NCBI GenBank assembly: GCA_963751165.1
Contig: CAVVTP010000031.1
Location: forward strand, 76,578-140,577
Source of the DNA: Roseiarcus sp963751165
GTDB lineage: Bacteria > Pseudomonadota > Alphaproteobacteria > Rhizobiales > Beijerinckiaceae
DNA: 64,000 bases
Direction: 5' to 3'
The notes under the pieces are model-generated. The model was not told the DNA's origin and searched no databases. It was given only the letters and a program-made list of their open reading frames with translations. The position numbers and the translations under genes are program-made. Of this stretch, positions 1 through 10,113 are shown in pieces. Numbering within the stretch: position 1 is the first letter of the stretch; the number at the start of each line of letters is the position of its first letter.

Positions 1-1410
1 GACTGGAAAGTCTGGCCGAGCGGGGCGGCGTCTGTCTCTCCGAGGACGCCTGGCGGCAGGTGCGCGACAAAGTGAAGGAGTTCTTCGTCGACCTCGGAGA
101 GAAGGCGCTGAAGAACATTGCGCGGCCGATGCGCGTGTTCGCGCTGAAGCCCGGTTCCGCCGGGTCCGCACCCGCCAGTCCGCTGCCCGCGCCGGACCGC
201 CGCGAGCCGCCCCGCCTCTCACTCGTGGTGCTCCCCTTCGCCAACATCGGCGGCGACGTGAGCCAAGACTATTTCTTCGACGGGGTGACGGAGAGCCTCA
301 CGACCGACCTCTCGCGCATCCGCGGCGCCTTCGTGATCGGGCGCAACACCGCATTCACCTACAAGGGCAGGGCGGTCGACCTCAAAGCCATCGGGCGCGA
401 ATTGAACGTGCGCTATGTGCTCGAAGGCAGCGTGCAGCGCGGCGGCGCCCGCATGCGCGTCAACGTGCAGCTGATCGACGCCGAGAGCGGCGCCCATCTC
501 TGGGCCGAGCGCTTCGACAAACCGCTCGCCGATCTCTTCGACCTGCAGGACGCGATCGTCGCACGGCTCGCCAACGCTTTGCAGGCTCAGCTTTTCGCCG
601 CTGAGGCGCGCCATGCGGAGCGAGCGCCGACCCCGACTCGATGGATCTCTATTTTCAGGGACGGGCGCATTTCGAATGGGCGCGGCGCCTGAGCATCTGA
701 CACAGGCGCGCGCCTTCTTTGATCGCGCGCTCGCCGCCGACCCGGACAACGCCGTAGCGCTCGGCGCATCCGGCGCGGTCGACGCGGCCGAAGTCGCGCT
801 TGGTTATGTCCGCGATCCAGTGTCGGCGCTGTCGGCCGCCGAGGCGAAGCTGTCGAAGGCCCTGTCCCTCGTCCCGGATCATCCGCCCGCACACGTTGCA
901 ATGGGTATTGTCTGCCTGTTCTCCCGGCGTGTTCCGCAGGGAATTGCCCTTTGCGAATATGCGTTGAGGCTCGACCGCAATCTCGCCATCGCTCACGGCT
1001 GGATCGGCCTCGGGAAGTATTTCATAGGTCGGTTCGAGGACACCGAGGTTCACGTCCTGGAGCTTCTGCGGCTGAGCTCCCGCGAACCGAGCGCTCACGC
1101 TTTCATGGCCGCAGCGGGTGCGGCGAAGTCGGCCCTCGGTCTGCACGACGAGGCCGCCGCGTGGTACCGTCGCTCGATCGAGGCCAACCGAACGTGGCCG
1201 CTGACCCATTTCTCGTTGGCGGGCGCCCTCGCTGAGCTTGGCCGCCTCGAAGAGTTGCGCATTGCCGTCAGGACGGGCCTCGCTCTCGACCCCACCTTCA
1301 GCCTCGCCGGCTACATCGCCGCGTATTCCTCGGTCAGCGACGACCCGAAGTATCTTGCCTGGTTCGCGCGTGAGGTCGATGCCATGCGCAAGGCCGGGCT
1401 TCCCGAATGA
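1..1410 (+). pseudogene. Adenylate cyclase/TolB-like/TPR protein, 5' end outside window, two frame breaks
   Basis: The frame open from base 3 reads the last part of a class III adenylate/guanylate cyclase domain (LESLAERGGV, then LKNIARPMRVF), so the gene begins before the window. A TolB/FlgO-like domain follows (LSLVVLPFANIGGD, bases about 210-600), then TPR repeats to the stop at 1408-1410. Comparison with the paralogue next door shows two one-base breaks. Near base 640 the frame changes to one reading DSMDLYFQGRAHFEWARR, and near 690 it changes again to one reading EHLTQARAFF. The proteins are close copies in the TolB section. Such proteins are soluble signalling enzymes making cAMP, with C-terminal protein-interaction repeats; the stimulus is unknown. 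The stop overlaps the next start in an ATGA. Whether the breaks are real or sequencing errors cannot be told here. Confidence 0.8.
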
Positions 1411-3204
1411 CCGCCGCCCGCCGTCTCGCCGCCATCCTCGCCGCCGACGTCGTCGGCTACTCGCGGCTTATGGGCGAGGACGAGGCCGGCACGGCGAAAA
1501 TCGTGCGCGAGCGGCGCGAGACGGCGGCGCCGATCGTGCGCGGCTTCGGCGGAAGGCTCGTCAAGACGATGGGCGACGGGGTGCTGTTGGAGTTTCCTTC
1601 CATCGTCGCTGCGGTCGAATGCGCGGTCGCCATCCAAAAGATGATGGCCGAGCGGAACGCCTCGCTGCCGGAGGCGAAGCGCATCCTCTACCGCATCGGC
1701 GTCAATCTCGGCGACGTGCTGGTCGAGGGCGACGATATTCTCGGCGACGGGGTGAACGTCGCGGCGCGGCTCGAGGGAATCTGCGAGCCCGGCGGCGTCT
1801 CCGTGGCCGGCTCCGCCTACGAACATGTCGGCGGCCGGATCGCGGCCGAGTTTCGTCGAAATCGGCGAGCAGAGCCTCAAGAACATCGCCAAGCCGGTGC
1901 GCGCTTATGCGCTGTCGCCGGAGGCGATCGCTTCCGCCAGGATCGAGGCGCCCGAGACCATCGCCGCGCCCGCAAGTCCGCTGCCCGCGCCCGACCGCCG
2001 CGAGCCCCCGCGCCTCTCCCTCGTCGTCCTGCCCTTCGCCAACATCGGCGGCGATCCGGAGCAGGAGTACTTCGTCGACGGCGTCACCGAGAGCCTGACC
2101 ACCGACCTCTCGCGCATCTCCGGCGCGTTCGTCATCGGCCGCAGTACGGCGTTCACCTACAAAGGCAAGGCGGTCGACTTGAAGCAGCTCGGGCGCGAGC
2201 TCAACGTGCGCTATGTGCTCGAAGGCAGCATCCAGCGCGGCGGCAACCGCATGCGCGTCAACGTGCAACTGATCGAGGCCGAGAGCGGCCGGCACCTGTG
2301 GGCCGAGCGCTTCGACAAGCCGCTCGCCGATCTCTTCGACATGCAGGACGAGATTGTCGCTCGGCTCGCAAACCAACTCGAGGCCGAGCTTATCACTGTC
2401 GAGGCGCGTCGTGCGGAAAAAGCGCCCGCTTTCGATTCGATGGACCTCTTTTTTCGGGGGCGCGCCGCTTACAATCGCGGCGTCAGCCCGCATCTGCTGA
2501 CGATTGCGCGTGGTTTCTTTGAGCAGGCGCTGCTACTGGATAGCAGCAACGTCGAAGCGCTGGTTGGCCTCGGGACAGTGGATATGAATGTCAGCGGCGG
2601 CCTCAGCGACGATCCCGCCGTGATCGCTGCGGCGGCGGAAGCGAGTTTGGCGAAGGCCCTGACCCTGGCGCCGAACCACCCGTTTGCTCATAGCACGATG
2701 GGCTACATATGTTGCTTTACGAATCGGGCTCAGCGGGGCGTTGAGGAATTTGAACGGGCGCTGTCTCTAGACCCCAATCACGCGAGAGCGCGGGCCGGTA
2801 TTGGGTTAGCGCGCATGTTCATTGGTAGGGCGGAAGAAACCGAAGTCCATATCCTGGAAGCTCTTCGCCTGAGCCCTCGCGACGCGAGAGTGTCGCAATG
2901 GCTTTTGCACGCCGGCTTGGCAAAATCCTATCTCGGCGAATGCGAAGCAGCGGTGGCCTGGCTAAGAAAATCTATCGACGCGAACCGAAACAATCCGTGG
3001 CCCTACTTCCCTCTCGCAAGCTGCCTTATGCATCTCGGTCGCCTCGACGAGGCGCGCCATGAGCTGAAGAACGGCTTCGCCGTCAATCCGAACTTCACGA
3101 TCAAGCGTTTCCGTGCCTCCGTTGAAAGTGACAATCCGGTGTATCTCGCCCAGCGCGAGCGCGCGGAGGAGCGAATGCGCCTGGCGGGCGTACCGAAGGG
3201 ATGA
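1407..3204 (+). CDS. Class III adenylate cyclase with TolB-like domain and TPR repeats (one frameshift)
   Basis: This cytoplasmic signalling enzyme is predicted to make cAMP. Residues 1-150 are a class III cyclase domain with the metal-binding aspartates in DVVGYS (D14) and GDG (D57). A TolB/FlgO-like domain follows (LSLVVLPFANIGGDPEQEYF), then TPR repeats from about base 2460 to the end. The frame breaks at the T run 1851-1853: one extra T separates AAEF from VEIGEQSLKNIAKPV, which continues in the next frame to the TGA at 3202-3204. The upstream neighbour is a paralogue in tandem, with overlapping stop and start (ATGA), so both are probably co-transcribed. The family is common and multicopy in Hyphomicrobiales. 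The domain calls are secure; the ligand is not known. Confidence 0.85.
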
Positions 3205-3231
3205 ACGGCGCGCGCGGCCTCCCGCCGCCCC

Positions 3232-4446
3232 TCAGCCTGTCAGCACCTCCCCAAACAGCTCCCAGCTCTCGCCGCTAAATCTCGCGAGCTGCATCTGGCG
3301 GATCGGGCTGTAATTGGTCGGCGAGGTGTTGACCTTGATCCCCGGCAGCAAGAGCGGCAGTTCGAGATCCTTGAGATTGGTCGCCTGTTTCATGATGTTC
3401 TCGCGCGAAAGGCCATCGCCGCATTGCTTGAGCACCTGCACCATCGCCTGCGCCGCGGTGAAACCTCCGGCTGCGTTCCCGTCAATAAAATCGGTTGGGG
3501 TGAGATATTTCGCGCAGAACGCCTGAAACTCCTTGACCCCCGGATCGTCCTTCCAGCGCGCGTCGTTCACGTCCTTCATGAAAGTTGCGGCGATCACGCC
3601 CTTCGATTTCTCGAGGCCCGCAGGCTTCATGGTGGATACGATCGATCCCGAGACGAAGTCCAGGTAACGCAAAGGGGTCCAGCCAATGTCGTAAGCCTTG
3701 CGGATCGCCTGGGCGGCGGCCTTCGGCGTCGCGGCGATCAGGAAGACGTCTGCGCCCGAGCCTTGCAGTGTGACGATTTGCAAGTCCACCGTAGGCTCGG
3801 AAACCTCGTACGAAACCTCCTTGATCACCATGTCGCCCATGCTTCGCACCGAGCACGTCCTGCAGCCCGATCTGATAGTCTTTGCCGGTGGCGTCGTTCT
3901 GATAGAGCACGCCGATTTTTGCCTCGGGTTTCGTTGCAAGGATGTACTTGGAGAAGATGTGCGCGTCCGTCAGGTTGCTCGGAATGCAACCCATGGTCCA
4001 GGGAAAATGCTGCGGGTCGCTGAATACGGACGCCGCTTCCGGAAACGAAGAGTTGCGGCACCCTGTTGTCGTTGAGATATTGCCGGACCGCCAAGTTCGT
4101 CGGCGTGCCAAGGGGTTGGAAAAGAAGCGCTACCCGCTCCTGCTCGATCAGCCGACGCACCTGCTCCACGGTTTTGGGTGGGCTGTAGCCGTCATCGACG
4201 CTGATGAGTTTGAGCTTCCGGCCATTCACGCCTCCCTGTTCGTTGATCATGCCGAAATAGGCGACCTCGGTGCGGCCGATCACGCCATAGGCGGAGGCCG
4301 GCCCGCTGTATGGCCATGGTCTGCCCGATCTTGATTTCGGTTTCAGTGACGCCGGCCGCGTTTTCGGCGCGGGCCGGCCAGGCGCCGGCCGCGAGAGCCG
4401 TGGCGGCCGCGGCGGCGGATCGCAGAAACGAACGACGCGTTGTCAT
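3232..4446 (-). pseudogene. Branched-chain-type ABC transporter substrate-binding protein, frame-broken (tandem copy 1)
   Basis: This is a periplasmic solute-binding protein of the LivK/Peripla_BP_6 family. It starts at 4446 with a twin-arginine-like signal peptide (TTRRSFLRS, then an alanine-rich stretch ending PARA), behind a GGGAGGA ribosome site. The mature protein begins TEIKIGQTM. At least three one-base breaks split the frame: near 4314 (before YSGPASAYGVIG), near 4040 (before ASVFSDPQHFPW) and near 3845 (before DMVIKEVSYEV). The last segment ends in GESWELFGEVLTG at the stop. No permease or ATPase lies alongside, so it is an orphan binding protein with its paralogue directly upstream. 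The ligand may be an amino acid or aromatic acid; the sequence does not decide this. Confidence 0.8.
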
Positions 4447-4483
4447 ATTTTCTTCCTCCCCATTGAAGCGCGAGCCGCCCCTT

Positions 4484-5691
4484 TCAGCCCTCCAATTCCC
4501 CGAACGGCTCCCAGCGCTCGCCGTTGAACGTCATCAGCTGCAACTGGCGGATCCGGTATAGTTTGTCGGCGAAGTGTTGATCGACGATGCCCGGGGTATA
4601 GCAGCGGCAATGAAAATCCTTGAGGTTGGCCGCCTGCCGCATGATGTTGTCGCGCGACAGATCGCTCCCGCACTGCTTGAGCACCTGCACGAGCATGGCA
4701 GCGGCGCTGAAGCCTTCGGCCGCGTTGACGTCGGCGAACTCGGTCGCCGACATATATTTGTCCGTGAAAGCCTTCCAGGCCATGACGTCGGGATTGTCCC
4801 TCCATCGCGGGTCAGTCACATCGATGGCGGAGGTGGCGGTGATGAGCCCTTTCGACTTGTCGAGGCCGGCCGGTTTCAGGACCGCGGCGATAGAGGCCGA
4901 GACGTAGCTCACATAACGCGCCGCGTTCCAGCCGAGGTCGTAGGATTTGCGGATGGCCTGGGCGGCGAACTTCGGCACCGCGGCGATGAGGAATACGTCG
5001 GCGCCGGATCCTTGCAAGCGTCGACAACCTGCGAGTCGACCGTCGGCTCGGCGACTTCGTAGGAAGCCGCCTTGACGATCATCCGGCGTGGTCTGGGCCG
5101 AGAGCCTCCTTAAGCCCGATGAGGTAGATCTTGCCGAAGTCGTCGTTCTGGTAGAGCACGGCGATCTTCGCGTCGGGCTTCGTCGTCAGGATGTGCCTTG
5201 CGTAGATGCGCGCTTCCGTCTCGTAGCTGGGGATCGATGCCAATCGTCCAGGGAAAATGCTGCGGGTCGGGAAACACGCTGGCGCCGGTCAGGACAAAAA
5301 GCTGCGGCACCTTGTTGTCGTTACAATATTGGCGGACCGCGAGGTTCGTCGGGGTGCCGAGCGTGTTGAAGAGGAAAGCCACCCTTCCGCTCGACCAGCC
5401 GGCGGATCTGCTCGACCGTCTTCGGCGGGCTGTAGGCGTCGTCGAGGCTGATGAGATTGATCTTGCGGCCGTTTATGCCGCCTTGCTCGTTGATCGTCTT
5501 GAAATAGGCAGCCTCGGTGCGGCCGATCACGCCATAGGCGGAGGCCGGGCCGCTGTAGGGTATGGTCTGCCCGATCTTGATTTCAGCATCGGTGACGCCA
5601 GGCGCATTGCCGCGCGGGCCGGCCATGCGCTTGTCGAAAGCGCCGCAACTGCCGCCGCGCCGGATCGCAAAAACGAACGGCGTGTTCTCAT
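4484..5691 (-). pseudogene. Branched-chain-type ABC transporter substrate-binding protein, heavily frame-broken (tandem copy 2)
   Basis: A paralogue of the downstream gene, starting at 5691 (MRTRRSFLRS, twin-arginine-like signal) behind an AGGGAGGA ribosome site. Its frame is broken more often: near 5612 (before GNAPGVTD), 5388, 5230 (an extra C in CCCC), 5090 and 5017. A run of compensating shifts around 4575-4605 means the LPLLYPG and INTSPTNYT pieces sit in two different frames. The C-terminus reads RWEPFGELEG. Piecewise, all segments match the same family as the neighbouring copy. The gene is either decayed or badly sequenced. With the paralogue it forms a two-gene orphan binding-protein cluster with no membrane components nearby. 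Confidence 0.78.
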
Positions 5692-6015
5692 ATTTTCGTC
5701 CTCCCTCTTCAAACGCGGGGAGGCGTCGCCACAATAATTTTTCAACGGCGGCGCTTTTTGCCCCGCGCAAAATCAAATTTATCAGACATGCGCCATCACG
5801 ATGGCTTTTTCGAGCCGTGTTGCGCGCCCGAACCCCCGCGTCGCGCGGTGACAAAGCGCGCGCCTAAAGCCGGCTCAGGCCCTTTCGGGCATGGACCGTG
5901 CTTCTGCGAGTTCGCTTGGGATCGCTGAATGATTGAGCCGAAGCACGGCTTGACGAACGCCTGACCTCGCGTTTAGCTACTTTAGCTAAGCGGTCGTATC
6001 GGTGGGATTTCCTTC
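5692..6015. other. Intergenic region between divergent genes
   Basis: This 324-base gap separates the leftward binding-protein pair from the rightward toxin-antitoxin pair and must hold both promoters. The part nearest the binding-protein gene is comparatively AT-rich. No gene is supported here. The only clear structure is the repeated TTTAGCTA motif listed separately. Confidence 0.5.
5972..5989 (+). promoter_or_regulatory. Candidate autoregulatory operator/promoter of the Phd-PIN pair
   Basis: TTTAGCTA occurs at 5972-5979 and again at 5981-5988, a nine-base direct repeat whose TAGCTA cores are each self-complementary. It sits 27 bases before the antitoxin start. A TTGACG at 5950-5955, 17 bases before TTAGCT at 5973-5978, could be the promoter, so a protein bound here would cover the -10 element. 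Phd-type antitoxins normally repress their own promoter by binding such paired sites. The operator role is inferred. Confidence 0.45.
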
Positions 6016-6252
6016 GTGCGAAAAGTGACGGTGCACGTCGCCAAGACCCAGCTTTCCCGGCTGATCGAAGCGGCGTTGGCGGGAGAGGACGTGGTCATCG
6101 CGAAAGGCGAGAAACCGGTCGTCCGGCTTGTTCCCATCCCACAAGGCAAGTTCAGGTTCGGCGTCCTCGAGCCCGGCGCGCTTGGCGACGGCCCCGACTT
6201 CTTCGCCCCATTGGACGAGGACGAGTTCGCCGCGTGGGAGGGAGACTCCTGA
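6016..6252 (+). CDS. Phd/YefM-family antitoxin
   Basis: A 78-residue protein beginning with a GTG at 6016 (a second GTG at 6025 is possible). The N-terminal half (VTVHVAKTQLSRLIEAALAGEDVVI, broken here at VAKT and LSRL, then KPVVRLVPI) matches the DNA-binding fold of Phd/YefM antitoxins. The acidic C-terminus (LDEDEFAAWEGDS) is the usual toxin-neutralising tail. The coding end overlaps the PIN-domain toxin by 19 bases, a typical antitoxin-first arrangement implying translational coupling. It should bind its toxin and repress the shared promoter. Confidence 0.85.
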   Translation: MRKVTVHVAKTQLSRLIEAALAGEDVVIAKGEKPVVRLVPIPQGKFRFGVLEPGALGDGPDFFAPLDEDEFAAWEGDS

Positions 6253-6632
6253 CCTCGCTCCTGCTCGACACGCACGTCTGGGCGTGGTCGTTGACCAACG
6301 ACCGGCGCATTTCGGACCGCGCCCGCCGGGAGATTGTGGACGCGGACGCGATCTATGTCAGCGCTATTTCGTTCTTCGAGATCGCGCAAAAAGTGCGCCT
6401 GGGAAAATGGCCCGAAATGGCGCCGCACATGGATCGATTGCCCGAATTCTTGGAAAGCCAGCGCGCAGTCTCGACGTCGCTCGAGGCGGCGGACTGCCTG
6501 TCGGCGGGCGCCATGGATTGGCCGCATCGCGATCCATTCGATCAACTCCTGGCGGCGACCGCGTTGCGCCGCCGCATTCCAATCGTCTCCGCCGACGCGA
6601 TCTTCGACGGTTTGGTCGCGCGAATCTGGTAA
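6234..6632 (+). CDS. PIN-domain toxin (VapC-like ribonuclease)
   Basis: A 132-residue PIN-domain protein starting with GTG at 6234 inside the antitoxin gene. The metal-binding acids of the family are visible: D12 in LLLDTHVW, E49 in FFEIAQK, D100 and D103 in RDPFDQLL, and D121 in IVSAD. PIN toxins are Mg-dependent RNases, often cutting tRNA or rRNA, and are held inactive by their antitoxin. No residue looks missing, so the toxin should be active. The RNA target cannot be predicted. Confidence 0.88.
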   Translation: MGGRLLTSLLLDTHVWAWSLTNDRRISDRARREIVDADAIYVSAISFFEIAQKVRLGKWPEMAPHMDRLPEFLESQRAVSTSLEAADCLSAGAMDWPHRDPFDQLLAATALRRRIPIVSADAIFDGLVARIW

Positions 6633-6691
6633 CATTCGAGCCATTGAACCGGCAGCCTCGAAGCGCCGGCCAAGCCTAGCGGAAGGAACCC

Positions 6692-8228
6692 ATGTCGGCC
6701 GAGGCGCTGCTCGCGAGCGATTTCGCCGCTTTGCCGGACCTGATCCGCGCCCATGGCTTCGAGCGGCCGCGCCATCTCGCGCTCATCGAGGGCGACACCG
6801 AACTCGACTACGCCGGCCTCGCCGCGCTGATGGATCGCATCGTCTTCGCGCTCCAGCGCGATGGCGTGCGCGGCGGCGACGCAGTCGCCATCTGCGCCCG
6901 AAACTCGATCGCTTACGCCGCCGCCTTCTGCGGCATCCTCGCCGCCGGCGCCGCAGTGGCGCTCCTTGCGCCTTCCTCGACGCCGGCGAGCCTGATGATG
7001 ATGCTCGAGGACAGCGGCGCCAAGGTCTTCCTGCTCGACGGCGAGACCGGGCGCGCGCTGAAGGAATCCGGGCATGAGCCGCAGGTCAGGCGCGTCGCGC
7101 TCGACGACGGCGAGGCCGGCGAGGCTTTCTCGCAATGGATCGGTCCGGACGGCGCAAAGCCCACGGACGTTTCAATTCTCCCCGACCAGACCTTCGACAT
7201 CATCTATTCCTCAGGCACGACCGGCGCGCCGAAGGGGATCGTTCAGCCGCATCGCATGCGATGGACGCAGTTCACCCGGGTTTCGTACAGCGACGCGGTG
7301 ACGATCGTCTCGACGCCGCTCTATTCGAATACGACGCTCGTCGTCTTCATTCCGACGCTCGCCCACGGCGGCACGGCAGTGCTGATGGCCAAGTTCGACG
7401 CCGGGCAGTTCCTGCGAATTTCTCAGGAGCGCCGCGTCACGCATGCGATGCTCGTTCCGGTGCAATATCGCCGGATCATGGACCGTCCGGATTTCGGCCA
7501 ATACGATCTCTCGAGCTACGTCCTGAAGCTCTCGACCAGCGCGCCGTTCCCCGCCGCGCTGAAGGCCGACGTGCTGATGCGATGGCCAGGGGGCCTTGTC
7601 GAGTTCTACGGGATGACCGAAGGCGGCGGGTCGACGATGCTCCTCGCCCATCAGTTTCCGCTCAAGCTGCACACCGTCGGCCAGCCTATGCCGGGACATG
7701 ACATTCGCATCATCGACGAGGCGGGCCGCGAGGTCGAGAGGGGGAAGGTCGGCGAGATCGTCGGCCGGTCGGCGGCGATGATGACGGGATATCACAACCA
7801 GCCGGAGAAGACGCGCGAGGCCGAGTGGCGCGACGCCGATGGGCGTCGCTTCATCCGGACTGGCGATATCGGCCGCTTCGACGAGGACGGATTCTTGATC
7901 CTGCTCGACCGCAGCAAGGACGTCATCATCTCCGGCGGCTTCAACATCTATCCCTCCGACATCGAGGCGGAGCTCGTCACGCCACGACGCGGTGCTCGAA
8001 GCGGCGGTGGTCGGCGTCCCCTCCGAGCGCTGGGGCGAGACGCCGGCCGCATTCGTGGTCCTTCGGCAGGATGCGAAAATCGACGGGCCGGCGCTGATGG
8101 ACTGGGTCAATGCGAGGCTCGGCAAGACCCAGCGAATCTCGGCCCTCACGATCGTCGACAGCCTGCCGCGCAGCGCGATCGGCAAGGTCCTCAAACGCGA
8201 GTTGCGCGAGCTTTGCGCGCGCAAGTAG
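6692..8228 (+). CDS. AMP-dependent acyl-CoA synthetase/ligase (one frameshift)
   Basis: This adenylate-forming enzyme should activate a carboxylic acid with ATP and load it onto CoA. The AMP-binding loop IIYSSGTTGAPKG is about residue 170, the FYGMTEGGG adenine-binding motif about 305, and the hinge GDIGRFDEDGF about 390. The C-terminal lid, with the catalytic lysine in SAIGKVLK, lies after a frame break. One extra A at 7979 separates GGFNIYPSDIEAELV from HDAVLEAAVVGVP, which runs on to the TAG at 8226-8228. The start follows AGCGGAAGGAACCC, a good ribosome site. The acyl substrate is unknown. The gene stands alone after the toxin-antitoxin pair. Confidence 0.88.
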
Positions 8229-8480
8229 TCCTGTTCCCCGCATGCCGGGAGAAGGTGGCCCCATAGGGCGTTCGGCAGAACCGCCCGACCTTCGACGGGC
8301 TATGGCGCCGGATGAGGGACGCGCCGACCTCTGCCGCATGGCCCCGCTCCTCACCCCGACCGTCTTCCCGCACGCGGGAGAAGGTGGCGCGAAGCGCCGC
8401 CCTCACCCCGCATAGCCCGTCGAGAGACGAGCGTCTTACGACGCCCTCTGCTGGGCGAGGGGGCGAGCCAGTCCGCCTGG
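8229..8480. repeat. REP-like palindromic intergenic repeats
   Basis: The gap holds at least two copies of a palindromic unit: CCCCGCATGCCGGGAGAAGG near 8236-8256 and CTTCCCGCACGCGGGAGAAGG (split here at GCACG) near 8364-8384, the second followed by TGGCGCGAAGCGCC. Related units occur at 16.1, 22.9, 24.4 and possibly 41.3 kb. They lie between convergent genes, where such repeats often act as attenuators or simply spread as non-autonomous elements. Confidence 0.7.
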
Positions 8481-8489
8481 CTCACGTAC

Positions 8490-9776
8490 TTACGCCGCCG
8501 CCTTCAGCGCCTGGTCGAGGTCGGCGAGGATGTCGTCGATATGCTCGATCCCGATCGACAGGCGGACATAGTTTTCCGACACGCCGGTCGCGAGCTGCTC
8601 CTCCGGTCCGAGCTGCGAATGGGTCGTCGTCGCCGGATGGATGGCGAGCGAGCGCGCGTCGCCGATGTTGGCGACGTGATAGAGGAGCTTCAAGGCGTCG
8701 ATGAACTTGCGTCCCGCCTCCTTGCCGCCCCTGATCTCGAAACCGACCAGGCCGCCCTGCCCGCCTTTCAGATATTTCTCGGCGCGCTGCTGGCCGACGC
8801 CGGTCTGGTGCGACGGATGGATCACTTTCGTCACTTCGGAGCGCTTGCCGAGCCAGCGCGCGACAGCCGCGGTGTTGGCGCAATGGCGCTCCATGCGCAG
8901 AGGCAGGGTCTCGATTCCCTGCAGGGTGAGGAAGGCGTTGAACGGGGACATCGCCGAGCCGAGATCGCGCAAGAGCGTCGTGCGCGCCTTGAGAATGTAG
9001 GCGATCGGCCCCAGGGGCTTCGCCGCCTCGGCCCACACGGCGCCGTGATAGCTGGGATCCGGCGTGTTGAGCGCCGGCTGGCGTTCCTTGTGCTCCTCCC
9101 AAGGGAAGTTGCCGCCGTCGACCAGGAGCCCGCCGATCGAGGTGCCGTGGCCGCCGAGATATTTGGTCGAGGAATAGACGATGACCGCCGCGCCGTGGTC
9201 GAACGGGCGGGTCAGGATCGGCGCGGCGGTGTTGTCCATGACCAACGGAATGCCGAACGAGCGGCCAATCTCCGCCACTTCCGCGATCGGGAAGGCAATC
9301 AGCTTGGGATTGGGCAGCGTCTCGGCGTAATAGACGCGGGTGCGCGCGTCGGTCGCCTGGCGGAAATTCTCCGGATCGGCCGGATCGACGAACCGGACCT
9401 CGATCCCCTGGTCCTTCAAGGTGTTGGCGAACAGGTTCCAGGTGCCGCCGTAGAGGTCGGTCGAGGAGACGACATTGTCGCCGGCCCTGGCGAGATTCTG
9501 CAGGGCGAAGGCCGAGGCCGCCTGCCCGCTCGCCAGCGCCAGCGCGGCGGCCCCGCCCTCGAGCGCGGCCACGCGCTTCTCGAGCACGTCGTTGGTCGGG
9601 TTCATGATGCGGGTGTAGATGTTGCCGAGCTCCTTCAGAGCGAACAGGTTCGCCGCGTGCTCGGCGCTGTGAAACTGGTACGAGGTCGTCTGATAGATCG
9701 GCACCGCGACCGCGCCGGTCGCAGGGTCGGCGCGCCAGCCCGCGTGAAGCGCCAGCGTTTCAGGCTTGTGAGACAT
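8490..9776 (-). CDS. metY: O-acetylhomoserine sulfhydrylase (O-acetylhomoserine aminocarboxypropyltransferase)
   Basis: An intact 428-residue Cys/Met-metabolism PLP enzyme. The lysine that binds PLP is K205 in SSTKYLGGHG. The substrate-binding landmarks YQTTSYQF, NIYTRIMNPT and the C-terminal HPATTTHSQL are all present. The length and the IHPATTTHSQL end fit the long sulfhydrylase group rather than cystathionine gamma-synthase. The reaction is O-acetylhomoserine plus sulfide giving homocysteine, the direct-sulfhydrylation route to methionine in the cytoplasm. It starts at an ATG at 9776 and is transcribed alone. I looked for a SAM-II riboswitch in its leader and did not find one. Confidence 0.93.
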   Translation of the reverse strand: MSHKPETLALHAGWRADPATGAVAVPIYQTTSYQFHSAEHAANLFALKELGNIYTRIMNPTNDVLEKRVAALEGGAAALALASGQAASAFALQNLARAGDNVVSSTDLYGGTWNLFANTLKDQGIEVRFVDPADPENFRQATDARTRVYYAETLPNPKLIAFPIAEVAEIGRSFGIPLVMDNTAAPILTRPFDHGAAVIVYSSTKYLGGHGTSIGGLLVDGGNFPWEEHKERQPALNTPDPSYHGAVWAEAAKPLGPIAYILKARTTLLRDLGSAMSPFNAFLTLQGIETLPLRMERHCANTAAVARWLGKRSEVTKVIHPSHQTGVGQQRAEKYLKGGQGGLVGFEIRGGKEAGRKFIDALKLLYHVANIGDARSLAIHPATTTHSQLGPEEQLATGVSENYVRLSIGIEHIDDILADLDQALKAAA

Positions 9777-10113
9777 GGTTTCTTCCCTGGTTTGTGGCTC
9801 CCGCCGCCGTCTTTGAAGCCTTCGAGTTCAACCGACGAACGGGAGGGGCTTCCGCATAAGGCAACAGTCTATTGTAACTTACGTTTTATCCTTAATCCGC
9901 TAGGTGGAATAGCCGGACACTAGCGGCTTGCCGGCCCACCTGCAAGGCGAGGCCCTTGTTCGAGCCGCGCCGATCCGTCCCCGGTCGCCTTTCGTTTTGC
10001 GGGACGACCCGCATCTTGTCCAATTTCATTCTGACGCCTGTCGTCTGAGTGCGATAGAGTTTCGTCGCCAGGTTGGAAAGGCTGCGGCAGACTGCGACGC
10101 AAGGGAGGGATTC
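9777..10113. other. Intergenic region between divergent genes
   Basis: 337 bases between the sulfhydrylase start and the DUF1003 gene. The stretch 9862-9898 is AT-rich and reads TTACAATAG on the minus strand, a possible -10 region for the sulfhydrylase. No gene or known riboswitch fold is supported. Confidence 0.4.

Noticed and set aside
9864..9878. ACAGTCTATTGTAAC shared exactly with 57083-57097
   Set aside because: A single 15-base match is expected by chance a few times in a 64-kb window compared with itself; flanks do not match and the contexts differ.
8541..9923. A 460-codon plus-strand open frame across the sulfhydrylase gene
   Set aside because: Antisense shadow of metY, which has complete family motifs on the minus strand.
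9777..9960. Possible SAM-II riboswitch before the O-acetylhomoserine sulfhydrylase gene
   Set aside because: I wrote out the minus-strand leader and did not find the conserved pseudoknot segments (GATTTG, CTTGCA, GCTAAA) in order.
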